Source: Rhizobium gallicum bv. gallicum R602sp (lineage in GTDB: Bacteria > Pseudomonadota > Alphaproteobacteria > Rhizobiales > Rhizobiaceae). Taken from it: 64,000 nucleotides of DNA. Below the pieces are notes generated by a model that saw nothing but the letters and a program-made list of their open reading frames with translations, was not told the DNA's origin and ran no database searches. The translations under genes and the position numbers were made by a program. Below, piece by piece: positions 17,553 through 26,316 of this stretch. Location of the stretch: positions 1,922,001 to 1,986,000 of the forward strand of contig NZ_CP006880.1 in the NCBI RefSeq assembly GCF_000816845.1. The letters run 5' to 3'. How positions within the stretch are numbered: the stretch's first letter is position 1; every line of letters starts with the position of its first letter.

Positions 17553-18215
17553 CTAATCGCCGACGGCCTTCTGCTGCGGATAGGAAATGATCGAAAGATA
17601 GCGGCAGGGGAGCTTGACGAGTTCCTCCGGCCCATGTGGAGCATCCGCGTCGAAGAACAGGCTGTCGCCGGGCTGCATCCGGTAAAGGGCGTCGGAGTGG
17701 CGGTAGACCACCTCCCCCTCCAGGAGATACAGAAACTCCATTCCGTCGTGCTGGAAGGTGGGAAAGACGTCGGATTCGACAGTCAGGGTGATCAGATAGG
17801 GTTCGACCGTGACGCCGCTGGTATTATTGTCTATATGGCCGAGCAGGCTGTATTGATGTCCGGCGCGCGTGCCGCGACGCTCGATATTCACCCCTTCACC
17901 CGCCTTGACGAAGGTTGCATTCCGTGGCTCCTCGAAGCGGCGAAAGAAGGCGGTAATCGGAACGCCGAGTGCCCTGGAGAGCGTTTGCAGTGTCGTCAGC
18001 GACGGCGAAATATTGCCGTTTTCGATCTTCGACAGCATGCCGAGCGAAATGCCAGTCGCCGCAGACAGGTCGGTGACGGTGATGCCGAGCCTCTTGCGGA
18101 AATTGCGGACCTCGTGTCCGATGGCCATCTCGAGATTGTTGACGCGCGGTTCGCGGACTGCGTGCGGATTCTGATCCAGCGCTACGGCGCTTTCGATCTG
18201 TGTCTTGGAAGGCAT
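17553..18215 (-). CDS. XRE family regulator with C-terminal cupin domain
   Basis: 220 residues from ATG 18215 with GGAG eight bases upstream. Residues about 30-90 form a Cro/C1-type helix-turn-helix (RNFRKRLGITVTDLSAATG, MLSKIENGNISPSLTTL). Residues about 130-215 form a cupin sensor domain (HDGMEFLYLLEGEVVYRHSD, MQPGDSLFFDADAPHGPE). Located between glxA and glxB in the same direction. It probably senses a small metabolite of the glx/sox pathway and controls glxBCD-glnT. Confidence 0.92.
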   Translation of the reverse strand: MPSKTQIESAVALDQNPHAVREPRVNNLEMAIGHEVRNFRKRLGITVTDLSAATGISLGMLSKIENGNISPSLTTLQTLSRALGVPITAFFRRFEEPRNATFVKAGEGVNIERRGTRAGHQYSLLGHIDNNTSGVTVEPYLITLTVESDVFPTFQHDGMEFLYLLEGEVVYRHSDALYRMQPGDSLFFDADAPHGPEELVKLPCRYLSIISYPQQKAVGD

Positions 18216-18425
18216 GATGTCTCCGGAGAAAGCAAAATTTATCTTCTCAGGAAATCTTTCACGATTCAAAGGAAAAACCCGCGCCCGTCTTCAATGCGCG
18301 TGCGAGAGGCCCGTGCTTGGATGCGATTCAAACAGCCGGACTTAAAGAGAAAAACGCGGTCCGGTGGGTGTCGGGAGCCGACAGCTGGGGACTGACCGCA
18401 ATGCGCGAACCGGTCTCCTGTTGTC

Positions 18426-19391
18426 CTACCGCCGCGCATCCGTCGGGTTTTGACCGAACGTCGCTTTGAACGATCTGGAGAAATGGCCGGGACTCGAAAA
18501 GCCGGTGGCAAAAGCGATCTCCGAAATCGACAGCGGGCTTTGCTCCAAAAGCCGGCGGCTATGCCGCAGGCGGACCTGCCGGTAAGTGTCGAGGAAGGTC
18601 ATGCCGCGATGCTTGAGAAAGAGCCGATCGAGATGGCGCGCGCTGATGCCGGCCAGGCTCGCCATCTCTGCACGGCTGAGCGGATTTTCGATCGCAGTCT
18701 CCATTTTCTCCAGTACGGCGAGAAGCGCCGGGTGATTGGTCCCGAAGCGGTTGGCGGCCGATGCCCGCTGCGGATCGCTCGGTTCGGCGACGGCAGTATG
18801 CAGGTACCAATCGCTCACCCGGCGGGCAAAATCGGCGCCCATCCGCTCGCAAATCACGGCGTGCATCATGTCGAGCGGTGCCACCCCTCCACCGCAGGTC
18901 ACGCGTGCACCATCGATGACGAACCGCGCCTGGCGCGGGGCGAGATGCGGGAATGCCTCTTTCAGAACGGGGGCATGTTCCCAGTGGATCGTAAAATCCG
19001 TGTTGTCGAGCAGGCCCGCCGATGCCAACACGTAGGAGCCGCTCGATATGCCGCCGATCCGCACGCCGTTGCGCGCGAACTTCCTTAGCGGCATATGCAG
19101 GGAGACACTTGCGTACCAGTCTTGCGGATCGCCGCCGGCACAGACATAGATCGTATGACAGGTGCCGCCAGCCTCCGAAAGCCTGTTGCAACTGATCGTC
19201 AGGCCGGACGAACTGCGAACCGGAAGACCATCTGCCGATAACGGGATCGCTTCGTAAAGAGCACTTCCGGCAAGCAGGTTTGCCGCCCGCAACGGCTCGG
19301 TCGCCGAGGCGTAGGACATCAGCGCGAAATTCGGCACGAGGACGAAGCCGATCCGCTGAAGGTTCTTCTGGTCGCTAGGGCTAGGGCTCAT
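18426..19391 (-). CDS. glxA: GlxA family transcriptional regulator (DJ-1/PfpI plus AraC HTH)
   Basis: 321 residues. The N-terminal amidase-like DJ-1/PfpI sensor domain (IGFVLVPNFALMSYASATEP, GISSGSYVLASAGLLD) is followed by a C-terminal AraC-type double helix-turn-helix (AEMASLAGISARHLDRLFLK, ISEIAFATGFSSPGHFSRSF). The subgroup includes GbdR and CdhR, activators of glycine betaine, carnitine and sarcosine catabolism. It is divergent from soxB across a 95-base promoter region, so it likely activates soxBDAG and perhaps glxBCD. Confidence 0.92.
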   Translation of the reverse strand: MSPSPSDQKNLQRIGFVLVPNFALMSYASATEPLRAANLLAGSALYEAIPLSADGLPVRSSSGLTISCNRLSEAGGTCHTIYVCAGGDPQDWYASVSLHMPLRKFARNGVRIGGISSGSYVLASAGLLDNTDFTIHWEHAPVLKEAFPHLAPRQARFVIDGARVTCGGGVAPLDMMHAVICERMGADFARRVSDWYLHTAVAEPSDPQRASAANRFGTNHPALLAVLEKMETAIENPLSRAEMASLAGISARHLDRLFLKHRGMTFLDTYRQVRLRHSRRLLEQSPLSISEIAFATGFSSPGHFSRSFKATFGQNPTDARR

Positions 19392-19486
19392 GTCCTAGAA
19401 TTACATCATAATGTCCCAAGGATGCAACGGCAGCTCACTTCCCCATGCTATGACCGGCAACAGGTCTTTCTTGGAAAGCGGCATCG

Positions 19487-20737
19487 ATGCGCTACTCGGC
19501 ACTGTCCATCTTCTTAAACGGGCTTTTCGGCAACAGGAACTGGGCGCCCGCCTGGCGGCAGCCCGAGCCTAAGCCGCATTACGACGTGATCATTGTCGGC
19601 GGTGGCGGACACGGCCTTGCTACGGCCTATTACCTCGCAAAGGAATTCGGCATCACCAATGTGGCGGTGCTGGAGAAGAACTATGTCGGGTCCGGCAATG
19701 TCGGCCGCAATACGACGATCATCCGCTCGAACTACCTGCTGGCGGGCAACAATCCGTTCTACGAGCTTTCCATGAAGCTGTGGGAGGGGCTCGAGCGGGA
19801 TTTCAACTTCAACGCCATGGTGTCACAGCGCGGCGTGCTCAATCTTTTCCACTCCGATGGGCAGCGCGACGCCTATACCCGCCGCGGCAACGCCATGCGG
19901 CTGCACGGCGTCGACGCCGAGCTTCTCGACCGCGCTTCGGTCGAGAAGATGCTGCCCTTTCTCGACTACGACAATGCCCGTTTCCCGATCCAGGGTGGCC
20001 TGCTGCAGAAGCGTGGCGGCACAGTTCGCCATGACGCGGTCGCCTGGGGATATGCCCGTGGTGCCGATCAGCGCGGCGTTGACATCATCCAAGGCTGCGA
20101 GGTGACCGGCATCCGTCTAAGCAACGGCCAGGTAATCGGCGTCGAAACCAGTCGCGGCTTCATCGGCTGCGGCAAGCTGGCGCTCGCGGCAGCGGGCAAT
20201 TCTTCGCAGGTCGCCCGGATGGCCGGCCTGAAGCTGCCGCTCGAAAGCCATGTGCTTCAAGCCTTCGTCTCGGAAGGCCTGAAGCCTTTCATCGACGGGG
20301 TGGTCACCTTCGGCGCCGGACACTTCTACGTCTCGCAATCCGACAAGGGCGGCCTCGTCTTTGGCGGCGACATAGACGGCTACAATTCCTATGCCCAGCG
20401 CGGCAATCTGGCGACGGTCGAACATGTGGCGGAAGCCGGAAAGGCGATGATCCCGGCGCTGTCGCGGGTCCGGGTGCTGCGCTCCTGGGGCGGCATCATG
20501 GACATGTCGATGGATGGTTCGCCGATCATCGACCGGACCCATGTCGACAATCTCTACCTGAATGCCGGCTGGTGTTATGGCGGTTTCAAGGCGACCCCGG
20601 CGTCGGGCCTTTGCTTTGCCCATCTTCTCGCCCGCGACGTCCCGCAGGAGACGGCGATGGCCTTCCGGCTCGACCGCTTTCAGCGCGGCTATCTCATCGA
20701 CGAAAAGGGCCAAGGCGCCCAGCCCAACCTGCATTGA
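19487..20737 (+). CDS. soxB: Heterotetrameric sarcosine oxidase-type beta subunit (SoxB/MgdA-like)
   Basis: 416 residues, family length. N-terminal FAD-binding motif in HYDVIIVGGGGHGLATAYYL, then VGSGNVGRNTTIIRSNYLL, and C-terminal MSMDGSPIIDRTHVDNLYLN, GWCYGGFKATPASG. The beta subunit holds the amine-oxidising flavin that demethylates sarcosine or a related N-methyl amino acid. First gene of soxBDAG with short gaps or overlaps throughout. The homologous MgdA acts on N-methylglutamate; sequence alone does not settle which. Confidence 0.95.
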   Translation: MRYSALSIFLNGLFGNRNWAPAWRQPEPKPHYDVIIVGGGGHGLATAYYLAKEFGITNVAVLEKNYVGSGNVGRNTTIIRSNYLLAGNNPFYELSMKLWEGLERDFNFNAMVSQRGVLNLFHSDGQRDAYTRRGNAMRLHGVDAELLDRASVEKMLPFLDYDNARFPIQGGLLQKRGGTVRHDAVAWGYARGADQRGVDIIQGCEVTGIRLSNGQVIGVETSRGFIGCGKLALAAAGNSSQVARMAGLKLPLESHVLQAFVSEGLKPFIDGVVTFGAGHFYVSQSDKGGLVFGGDIDGYNSYAQRGNLATVEHVAEAGKAMIPALSRVRVLRSWGGIMDMSMDGSPIIDRTHVDNLYLNAGWCYGGFKATPASGLCFAHLLARDVPQETAMAFRLDRFQRGYLIDEKGQGAQPNLH

Positions 20738-20761
20738 TTTCGCGGATCAAGGACATTCGAA

Positions 20762-21037
20762 ATGGCAAGTCTCGTGCCCTGCCCGCATTGCGGGCGAAGA
20801 TCCAAAGAGGAATTCACCATCAAGGGCGCTGCCCTTGCGCGACCGACGCCCGATGCCGGTCCTGACGATTGGTTCGACTACGTCTATCTGCGCGACAATC
20901 CCCGCGGTGCCTACGAGGAATATTGGCATCACACGTCCGGCTGCCGGCGGTGGCTGGTCGTCGCCCGCGATACGGTGACCCATGAGATAGCCGCATGCCG
21001 CGACGCTGCCTCTGGCAAGGAAGGTACAGGCGCATGA
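20762..21037 (+). CDS. soxD: Sarcosine oxidase-type delta subunit (SoxD/MgdB-like)
   Basis: 91 residues, usual for the family. N-terminal zinc-binding motif VPCPHCGRR with a later YWHHTSGCRRWL motif supplying further ligands. This small subunit stabilises the alpha-beta complex. Stop codon overlaps the ATG of soxA (ATGA at 21034-21037). Confidence 0.95.
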   Translation: MASLVPCPHCGRRSKEEFTIKGAALARPTPDAGPDDWFDYVYLRDNPRGAYEEYWHHTSGCRRWLVVARDTVTHEIAACRDAASGKEGTGA

Positions 21038-23997
21038 CATCCTACCGTTTGCCGAAGGGCGGGCTGATCGACCGCTCCAAGTCGCTGTCTTTTACCTTCG
21101 ACGGCAAGGCGATGGAAGGCCTTGAGGGCGACAGCCTCGCCTCTGCACTGCTTGCCAACGGCCGCCGGTTCGTCGGCCGGAGTTTCAAATATCACCGGCC
21201 GCGCGGCATCCTGACGGCAGGCGCAGCCGAGCCGAATGCGCTGATGACCATCGGCCGCGGCGGCCGCACCGAGCCGAACACGCGCGCCACCATGCAGGAA
21301 CTCTATGCCGGCCTCGAAGCAAGAAGCCAGAACCGCTGGCCGTCGCTCGACGTCGACATCGGCGCGCTGAGCAGCCTTCTGTCACCCTTCCTCGGCGCCG
21401 GTTTCTACTACAAGACCTTCATGTGGCCTGCCTCGTTCTGGGAAAGGATCTACGAACCCTTCATCCGCAAGGCCGCCGGACTGGGCAAGGCAACATATGA
21501 AACCGATCCGGACGCCTATGATAAGTGCTGGGCACATTGCGACCTGCTCGTCATCGGTGCCGGGCCGGCGGGGCTGGCTGGCGCCATCAGTGCCGGCCGT
21601 GCCGGCGCCCGCGTCATTCTCATCGACGAGCACTCAGTTGCCGGCGGCGCGCTTTTGAGCGAGACCGCATCGATCGGCAGCAAGGCGGCTGCCGATTTCG
21701 CAGCCGACTGCATCTGCGAGCTCGAAGCCTTGCCGAATGTCACCCTCCTGACCCGCACCACCGTCTTCGGCTGGTATGACGGCAATGTCTTCGGCGCCGT
21801 CGAGCGGGTGCAAAAGCATGTGTCCGAACCGCAGCCCAACGTACCTGTGGAACGTCTCTGGCGCATTGTCGCCAAGCGCAGCGTTCTGGCGACGGGAGCG
21901 GAAGAGCGTCCGGTCGTGTTCGGCGGCAACGATATTCCGGGCGTGATGATGGCGAGCGCTATGCGCCACTACCTTAACCGTTATGCTGTTGCGCCCGGCA
22001 AGGCGACAGCGATCTTCACCACCAATGACAGCGGCTATGCACTGGCCCGCGATCTCGAAGCGCACGGCATTCAGCTTGCCGCCATCGTCGACAGCCGCGA
22101 GGGCGGCGGCAGCGGCTACTTTGGCCCGGCGCGCATCATCAGGGGTGCCGTGGTATCGGATGCCAAGGGCAGCAAGGCGTTGAACGCAATCGATATCCGC
22201 TCAAAGGGCCGCACGGAACGGCTGAATGTTGATGCCCTGGCCATGGCAGGCGGCTTCAGCCCGATCATCCACCTTGCCTGCCACCGCGGCGGCAAACCGG
22301 TCTGGTCGGATGACAATGCAGCCTTCCTCGCACCGGGCAATCTGAAGGGGATGGCACTCGCCGGCTCCGTTTGCGCCGTTGGCGGCCTTGCCGCCTGCCT
22401 TGCGGACGGCGCGCGGCAGGGCGCGGCCATGGCAGAGGGACTTGGCTTCAAGGCGGCAGCCGTTGCGTTCGGCGCTGTGGAGAACGATATCCTCGCCCCG
22501 CCTGAAAAGGCGGTCTGGTCCATAACCGGCGTCAAGGGAAAGGCCTTCGTCGATTTCCAGAATGACGTGCATCGCAAGGATCTCTGCCTTGCCGTCAGCG
22601 AGGGCTATGGCCATGTTGAGCTTGCCAAGCGCTACACCACCAATGGCATGGCGACGGATCAGGGCAAGCTTTCCAATATCAATGCCATCGGACTTCTGGC
22701 TGAAGCGCGCGGCGTCTCGCCGGCAGACGTCGGCACGACGACTTTCCGGCCTTTCTATACGCCTGTCTCCTTCGGTGCGCTGACAGGCGCCTATCACGGA
22801 CATCATTTCCAGCCGGTGCGCAAATCGCCGCTGCACGGCTGGGCGGAAAAGAACGGCGCCGTCTTCGTCGAGACCGGTCTGTGGTATCGCTCCTCCTGGT
22901 TCGCGCGAAAGGGCGAACATACATGGCGCCAAAGTGTCGACCGGGAAGTGCTGAACGTGCGGCGGAATGCGGGGCTGTGCGACGTCTCGATGCTCGGCAA
23001 GATCGAGATCTGCGGCAAAGACGCGGCACAATTTTTGAACCGGATCTATTCCAATGGTTTCCTCAACTTACCGGTCGGTAAGGCCCGTTATGGCCTGATG
23101 CTGCGCGAGGACGGCATGATCTACGACGACGGCACGACAAGCCGCCTTGAAGAGGACCGCTTCTTCATGACGACGACGACGGCCTATGCCGCAGGCGTCA
23201 TGAACCACCTGGAGTTCTGCGCGCAGGCGCTGTGGCCAGATCTCGACGTTCGCCTCGCATCCGTCACCGACCAGTGGGCGCAGATGGCGATCGCCGGGCC
23301 AAAAGCCCGCTCTATTCTCCAGAAGATCGTCGACGACGACATCTCCGACGTTGCCTTCCCCTTTCTCGCAGCGAAGGATATCTCACTTTTCAACGGCACG
23401 CTTCACGGCCGCCTCTTCCGGATTTCCTTCTCGGGCGAACTTGCCTATGAGCTCGCGGTGCCGGCCGGTTACGGCGAAAGCGTTGCCGATGCCGTGATGG
23501 ACGCCGGGAAAGACGATGGCATCATGCCCTATGGCGTCGAAGCGCTCGGCGTCATGCGCATCGAAAAGGGCCATCTCACCCACAACGAGATCAACGGCAC
23601 CGTCGTTCCGGCTGATCTCGGTTTGGCGAAAATGGTTTCGTCGGTAAAGGCCGATTTCATCGGCAAGGCCATGGTGGGGCGCGACGGTCTTGCGGCCGGC
23701 GATCGGCCGCGCCTGGTTGGTGTTGTGCCGCTCGATCCCAACCAATCCTTCCGCACGGGTTCCCACATCCTCGCCAAGGATGCCGCCGCAACACTCGAAA
23801 ATGACCAGGGCTACGTCACTTCAAGCGCGTTTTCACCGCATGTCGGATCGACCATCGGCCTTGCCCTCGTCAATCGCGGATCAGAGCGGCACGGCGAAGA
23901 GGTGGTGGTTTGGAACGGCCTGCGCAACGAATTCACCCGCGCGCGCCTGTGCAATCCGGTTTTCTTCGATCCGCAGAACGAGAGGCTCCATGTCTGA
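21034..23997 (+). CDS. soxA: Sarcosine oxidase-type alpha subunit (SoxA/MgdC-like)
   Basis: 987 residues from ATG 21034, which overlaps the soxD stop. Domains in order: ferredoxin-like N-terminus with FKYHRPRGILTAGAAEPNAL, NAD/FAD-binding disulfide-reductase-like domain (CDLLVIGAGPAGLAGAISAG, VLATGAEERPVVFGGNDIPG), and a C-terminal GcvT-like folate domain (CDVSMLGKIEICGKDAAQFL, GVEALGVMRIEKGHLTHNEI). The GcvT part transfers the formaldehyde-level carbon to tetrahydrofolate. It works with SoxB, SoxD and SoxG in the cytoplasm. Confidence 0.96.
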   Translation: MTSYRLPKGGLIDRSKSLSFTFDGKAMEGLEGDSLASALLANGRRFVGRSFKYHRPRGILTAGAAEPNALMTIGRGGRTEPNTRATMQELYAGLEARSQNRWPSLDVDIGALSSLLSPFLGAGFYYKTFMWPASFWERIYEPFIRKAAGLGKATYETDPDAYDKCWAHCDLLVIGAGPAGLAGAISAGRAGARVILIDEHSVAGGALLSETASIGSKAAADFAADCICELEALPNVTLLTRTTVFGWYDGNVFGAVERVQKHVSEPQPNVPVERLWRIVAKRSVLATGAEERPVVFGGNDIPGVMMASAMRHYLNRYAVAPGKATAIFTTNDSGYALARDLEAHGIQLAAIVDSREGGGSGYFGPARIIRGAVVSDAKGSKALNAIDIRSKGRTERLNVDALAMAGGFSPIIHLACHRGGKPVWSDDNAAFLAPGNLKGMALAGSVCAVGGLAACLADGARQGAAMAEGLGFKAAAVAFGAVENDILAPPEKAVWSITGVKGKAFVDFQNDVHRKDLCLAVSEGYGHVELAKRYTTNGMATDQGKLSNINAIGLLAEARGVSPADVGTTTFRPFYTPVSFGALTGAYHGHHFQPVRKSPLHGWAEKNGAVFVETGLWYRSSWFARKGEHTWRQSVDREVLNVRRNAGLCDVSMLGKIEICGKDAAQFLNRIYSNGFLNLPVGKARYGLMLREDGMIYDDGTTSRLEEDRFFMTTTTAYAAGVMNHLEFCAQALWPDLDVRLASVTDQWAQMAIAGPKARSILQKIVDDDISDVAFPFLAAKDISLFNGTLHGRLFRISFSGELAYELAVPAGYGESVADAVMDAGKDDGIMPYGVEALGVMRIEKGHLTHNEINGTVVPADLGLAKMVSSVKADFIGKAMVGRDGLAAGDRPRLVGVVPLDPNQSFRTGSHILAKDAAATLENDQGYVTSSAFSPHVGSTIGLALVNRGSERHGEEVVVWNGLRNEFTRARLCNPVFFDPQNERLHV

Positions 23998-24523
23998 TTT
24001 CCGCCCGACCCATCGCCCGGCGCTCGGCGCAAAGCCGGTGATCTCTTCTACTGCCGTCAGCCTCTCTCCGCTTCCCGAAGGCGTCATCATTCATGTGCTC
24101 GCCCAGCCCGGCGAACGCGATGTAGCGTCTTTCCTCGATGGCCTGGCCAAAGGGGCCGCCCTCGCCGTCCGTTCTGTTTCGCCCGGACAGTGGTTCGTCG
24201 TTGGCGAAGAACCGATGGCATATCAGGACATGAAGGATCTGTTGGACGGGCTCCGACCGCGCGCAACCGGCGTCGACCAGAGCCATGGACGCGTGCGCAT
24301 CCGGATCAGCGGCAAGTTGGCCAGGCGCGTCCTTTCGAAAGGCACGGCGGTCGATCTTGCGCCCGGCTCACTCCCCGTCGGACAATCCGCAACGACGTTG
24401 GTCGGCCATATCGCGGCCCATATCACCTGTGTCGATGCCGACACATTCGAGATTATCGTCCTGCGAGGATTTGCCGAAAGCCTGTGGGACGACCTCGCGC
24501 GCATGAGCGCAGAGTTCGGCTGA
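23990..24523 (+). CDS. soxG: Sarcosine oxidase-type gamma subunit (SoxG/MgdD-like)
   Basis: 177 residues from ATG 23990, eight bases inside the end of soxA. Begins MSDFRPTHRPALGAK; ends with SATTLVGHIAAHITCVDAD and LRGFAESLWDDLARM, typical of the family. Last gene of soxBDAG; its partner is the GcvT-like part of SoxA. Confidence 0.92.
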   Translation: MSDFRPTHRPALGAKPVISSTAVSLSPLPEGVIIHVLAQPGERDVASFLDGLAKGAALAVRSVSPGQWFVVGEEPMAYQDMKDLLDGLRPRATGVDQSHGRVRIRISGKLARRVLSKGTAVDLAPGSLPVGQSATTLVGHIAAHITCVDADTFEIIVLRGFAESLWDDLARMSAEFG

Positions 24524-24622
24524 GCGCAGGTTTGTCAGAGATACCGAGGAAGGCATGACCTACCAGCACCATGCAAACTCCGTTTGAGGCTTCGCCATGG
24601 CGGCCGGCAATCAACATTCGGC

Positions 24623-25363
24623 TCAGTCACCCCCGCCACATCCACCTCCACCACATCCGCAGTCACCGTCCCCGGAAGATGATCCTCCGCTTCCGCCTCC
24701 GCCACACCCGCTTGCGTTTTGTCTGTCCCTTCGAGGCCGGCGGACGGGAAGCAACATCGTAAGACCAAAGAAGGCGGCGATGCCGGCGAGCACGGGCGCC
24801 ACCGAAGAAAAGCGTTCTTCAAAACTCCATCCCGCAACCAGCACCAAAATGGCAAGGCAGCAAACCAAACCGAGCTGGCTCCTGGTGACGCTAAGGGATC
24901 GCCACCAACTGCTGCGGCGAGATCGCCGGGCGTCTTTGAAGCGGATCTGCTCGTGCGGCCAGATGTCGAGGGGCGGCGTCATGTTGAACTCCTGCCGATA
25001 TCGCACCTTCGTGCGTCGGTAGCAGTTGCGATATCTGGCACTTTCAACAGCGCCTCCCTCGCTTGGGTCGTGATGGATCTCTCTCCCCAACACGTCACGG
25101 CAGAAGTCGATCCAATAGTCGCGCGTATAGATGAGATGCAGGTGCCACACCTCGTCGACTTCTTGCGAAGGCGTCAGCGTCTCCTCCGATACGCACATCA
25201 GATAGATAAACTTCTTGTATTCCTGAATGACACGTTGCGTAAATTCGGATGACCAACCAGTTTGGCGCGCGAGCCTGGCCGAGAAGGGCATGCCGACGCC
25301 GGGTTGATCGAGGCTGTAAGTTTCAAGGCGGCTCCAGAGACTGGGATCGCTCGTTCTGCTCAT
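24623..25363 (-). CDS. Glycine-rich domain-containing membrane protein (GRDP-like)
   Basis: 246 residues from ATG 25363 (GAGGA five bases upstream); an ATG six codons earlier has no ribosome site. Residues about 1-110 resemble bacterial 'glycine-rich domain-containing' proteins: TQRVIQEYKKFIYLMC and SQEVDEVWHLHLIYTRDYW. Two hydrophobic segments follow at about 160-205 (LGLVCCLAILVLVAGW; LAGIAAFFGLTMLL). The last 30 residues are almost only Gly, Cys, Ser and Asp (GCGGGGSGGSSSGDGDCGCG). Function unknown; the Cys/Gly tail is probably cytoplasmic or metal-binding. It converges on soxG. Confidence 0.8.
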   Translation of the reverse strand: MSRTSDPSLWSRLETYSLDQPGVGMPFSARLARQTGWSSEFTQRVIQEYKKFIYLMCVSEETLTPSQEVDEVWHLHLIYTRDYWIDFCRDVLGREIHHDPSEGGAVESARYRNCYRRTKVRYRQEFNMTPPLDIWPHEQIRFKDARRSRRSSWWRSLSVTRSQLGLVCCLAILVLVAGWSFEERFSSVAPVLAGIAAFFGLTMLLPVRRPRRDRQNASGCGGGGSGGSSSGDGDCGCGGGGCGGGD

Positions 25364-25618
25364 GCTGTCCTCATCAGCCATGGTTCGACGACAGAATTAT
25401 AGCACATCCGTGGATGCACCTGGGTCGGGAGCTGTCGAGGTCTGGCCTCTATCGTATGCGGCAAGGCTCGTTGTCATATGAACATGTAGGGGCCACACGT
25501 CACGCCCTCCTGGAGCCCGTCGCTCGACAGCTTCCATGAGTTCGGACCTTAGTCCAGGTTGACGGCATTTCAATCGCGGCTAGATTGCCTGGGGCGGAAA
25601 TGACCGGGGGCGGTTTTA

Positions 25619-25858
25619 GTGCTGGGGGTTTCATTCAAGGAAAGTGACCTGCGCTTGATGTCGGGCGCGGTCCAAGCATGGTACAGACACTTTGGCTTGG
25701 CACCAGAACCGAGATATTCTGCCATGCTGTGCAGTTCGGTGATTGATCGCTTCAACCAGGGTCACAGTTCCGTCGAAGATCTGACAGCCCACTTAATCGC
25801 TCTTTTCGATGGACCGAAATCCATGGAGCGCTACACGACATCTACCAAAGCTCATTAG
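25619..25858 (+). CDS. Small hypothetical protein
   Basis: 79 residues, possible GTG start at 25619 with GGGGGCGG nearby; a later ATG at 25658 is an alternative. A sigma70-like pair TTGACG (25559) and TAGATT (25581) with 16-base spacing lies upstream. The product is soluble and contains AWYRHFGLAPEPRYSAMLCS and SVEDLTAHLIALFDG. I do not recognise a family. Coding status is moderate at best. Confidence 0.4.
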   Translation: MLGVSFKESDLRLMSGAVQAWYRHFGLAPEPRYSAMLCSSVIDRFNQGHSSVEDLTAHLIALFDGPKSMERYTTSTKAH

Positions 25859-26316
25859 CACCTGCTTGACCGTCGGTTCGCTCGCGGACAGATCGAAGAG
25901 CTTTCAGACCGGGCCGGACGATGTCGTCGCCGTTCCATCCGAAAGCATGCCCGTTCTCCTGACGCAGGACGAAATCGAATTATTCGTGACGGCTTGACGG
26001 CAAACGGCAAGGTGGGTGTAACGCCTGCGCTCCAATGAGCGATGATGCTGCCATTTTAACGGCCCACTGGAAAGGATGGAACTTTTCATCCTCCTCAATG
26101 TTTGCTGCAGTGGATCACGTGGCGCGTTCTCCTCCCTTACGTGAACCGCGTGATCCGAGTGCTACGGGAGATGGTCCCTCCCTCTCCAAGCACACCCAAG
26201 TGGACAAGGGCTCGTCTTCCTCCACGGCTTGAGGCGAGCCCTTGTCGCATTGCGGATCTGCCAAGTGATGACGTGCCCCGAACCGTTACGCTACGCGCCT
26301 GATCCGGATCTCCCTC
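25859..26316. other. Intergenic stretch with one palindromic repeat and no convincing gene
   Basis: About 460 bases. Short frames on both strands lack ribosome sites and family similarity. The notable element is the palindrome at 26203-26248. Part of the plus strand (25858-25997) reads ...VPSESMPVLLTQDEIELFVTA before a stop, which could be the end of a decayed gene, but nothing before it supports this. Confidence 0.4.
26203..26248. repeat. Palindromic intergenic repeat, copy A
   Basis: A perfect 12-base inverted repeat GACAAGGGCTCG (26203-26214) / CGAGCCCTTGTC (26235-26246) separated by 20 bases. The right arm GAGGCGAGCCCTTGTCGCAT recurs with small changes in copy B at 53242-53260, as does the left arm. 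Two similar palindromes 27 kb apart in gene-free DNA suggest a dispersed mosaic element of the RIME type known in rhizobia. There is no T-run, so it is not an ordinary terminator. Confidence 0.6.

Noticed and set aside
26102..26302. Plus-strand frame across the palindromic repeat
   Set aside because: Its translation simply reads through the repeat arms and there is no ribosome site.
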